Positions 63,941 to 64,000 of a stretch of DNA of 64,000 bases are shown piece by piece. The notes under the pieces were generated by a model that had not been told where the DNA came from, searched no databases, and saw only the letters and a list, made by a program, of their open reading frames with translations. The stretch is from an uncultured Clostridium sp. (lineage in GTDB: Bacteria; Bacillota_A; Clostridia; TANB77; CAG-508), in the NCBI GenBank assembly GCA_930980675.1, contig CAKNIU010000001.1:79880-143879 (forward strand), given 5' to 3'. How positions within the stretch are numbered: the stretch's first letter is position 1; each line of letters starts with the position of its first letter. Both the position numbers and the translations under genes were made by a program.

Positions 63941-64000
63941 GCCTTGATAGCTCAGTCGGTAGAGCAAGGGACTGAAAATCCCTGTGTCAGTGGTTCGATT
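63941..64000 (+). tRNA. tRNA-Phe (anticodon GAA), 3' end outside the window
   Basis: GCCTTGATAGCTCAGTCGG opens the acceptor and D arm; anticodon stem GGGA/TCCC holds the loop CTGAAAA with GAA. The sequence is cut inside the T-loop (GGTTCGATT). This is the tRNA sensed by the T-box upstream of pheS. Confidence 0.93.

Overview
The window is strongly AT-rich DNA from a Clostridia-type Firmicute, most likely an uncultured gut lineage. Support for this: Shine-Dalgarno sites of the AAGGAGG type, TTGACA-17-TATAAT promoters, a T-box leader ahead of pheST, YajC/TIGR04086/SecDF and FtsEX/M23/S41 blocks of Firmicute type, a TagO-TagGH-type wall polysaccharide locus, and prepilin-like proteins starting GITLIALVVT. 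The species cannot be named from the sequence.

Layout. 1-8.8 kb is housekeeping and transport: a 5'-truncated FAD oxidoreductase/Rieske protein, a small membrane protein, a DUF421/DUF4363 pair, dapA, an MgtA-type P-type ATPase whose first codons are out of frame, and a Nat-type ABC exporter. 9.0-10.7 kb is an AAA-ATPase/PD-(D/E)XK protein. 10.8-25.4 kb is core information and secretion: dnaE, queA-tgt, a WG-repeat protein, yajC, a TIGR04086 protein, very divergent secD and secF, then a T-box-controlled pheS-pheT pair split by a palindromic element. 25.4-28.1 kb holds rpiA, a small-RNA-like unit, a GLUG-repeat prepilin-like protein and a deleted remnant of the same locus. 28.4-50.7 kb is a cell-surface polysaccharide locus: three GT4-type domains, several GT2 enzymes, an O-antigen-ligase-like protein, a TagGH-type ABC exporter, two polyprenyl-phosphate GT2 enzymes paired with GT-C-like membrane proteins, and a TagO/WecA initiating transferase. 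ruvB lies inside its 3' end. 50.8-57.7 kb has polA, a lytic transglycosylase, galE, a YqeG-type phosphatase, a prepilin peptidase and an M24 peptidase. 57.7-63.6 kb has a second small-RNA-like unit, then ftsEX, two M23 murein hydrolases and an S41 protease. The window ends in a tRNA cluster (Val, Asp, partial Phe).

How the genes fit together. TagO would load the lipid carrier, the GT2/GT4 enzymes extend the chain, the GT-C proteins with their GtrB-like partners add side groups, and the ABC pair exports the product. FtsEX, the M23 enzymes, the S41 protease and the lytic transglycosylase act on the same envelope. The prepilin peptidase is a plausible processor of the GLUG prepilin-like protein.

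Most interesting signals: (1) a duplicated transcription unit with its own promoter, a 13-18 codon ORF built on a conserved core, and a related terminator (26.39-26.59 and 57.76-57.98 kb, remnant at 25.46 kb); (2) SecD and SecF that lack the transmembrane aspartates of the proton relay, with SecF shortened; (3) a +1 frameshift at a CGG-TAA junction in mgtA; (4) a 149-bp palindromic insertion between pheS and pheT; (5) in-frame tandem repeats of different period in three glycosyltransferases.
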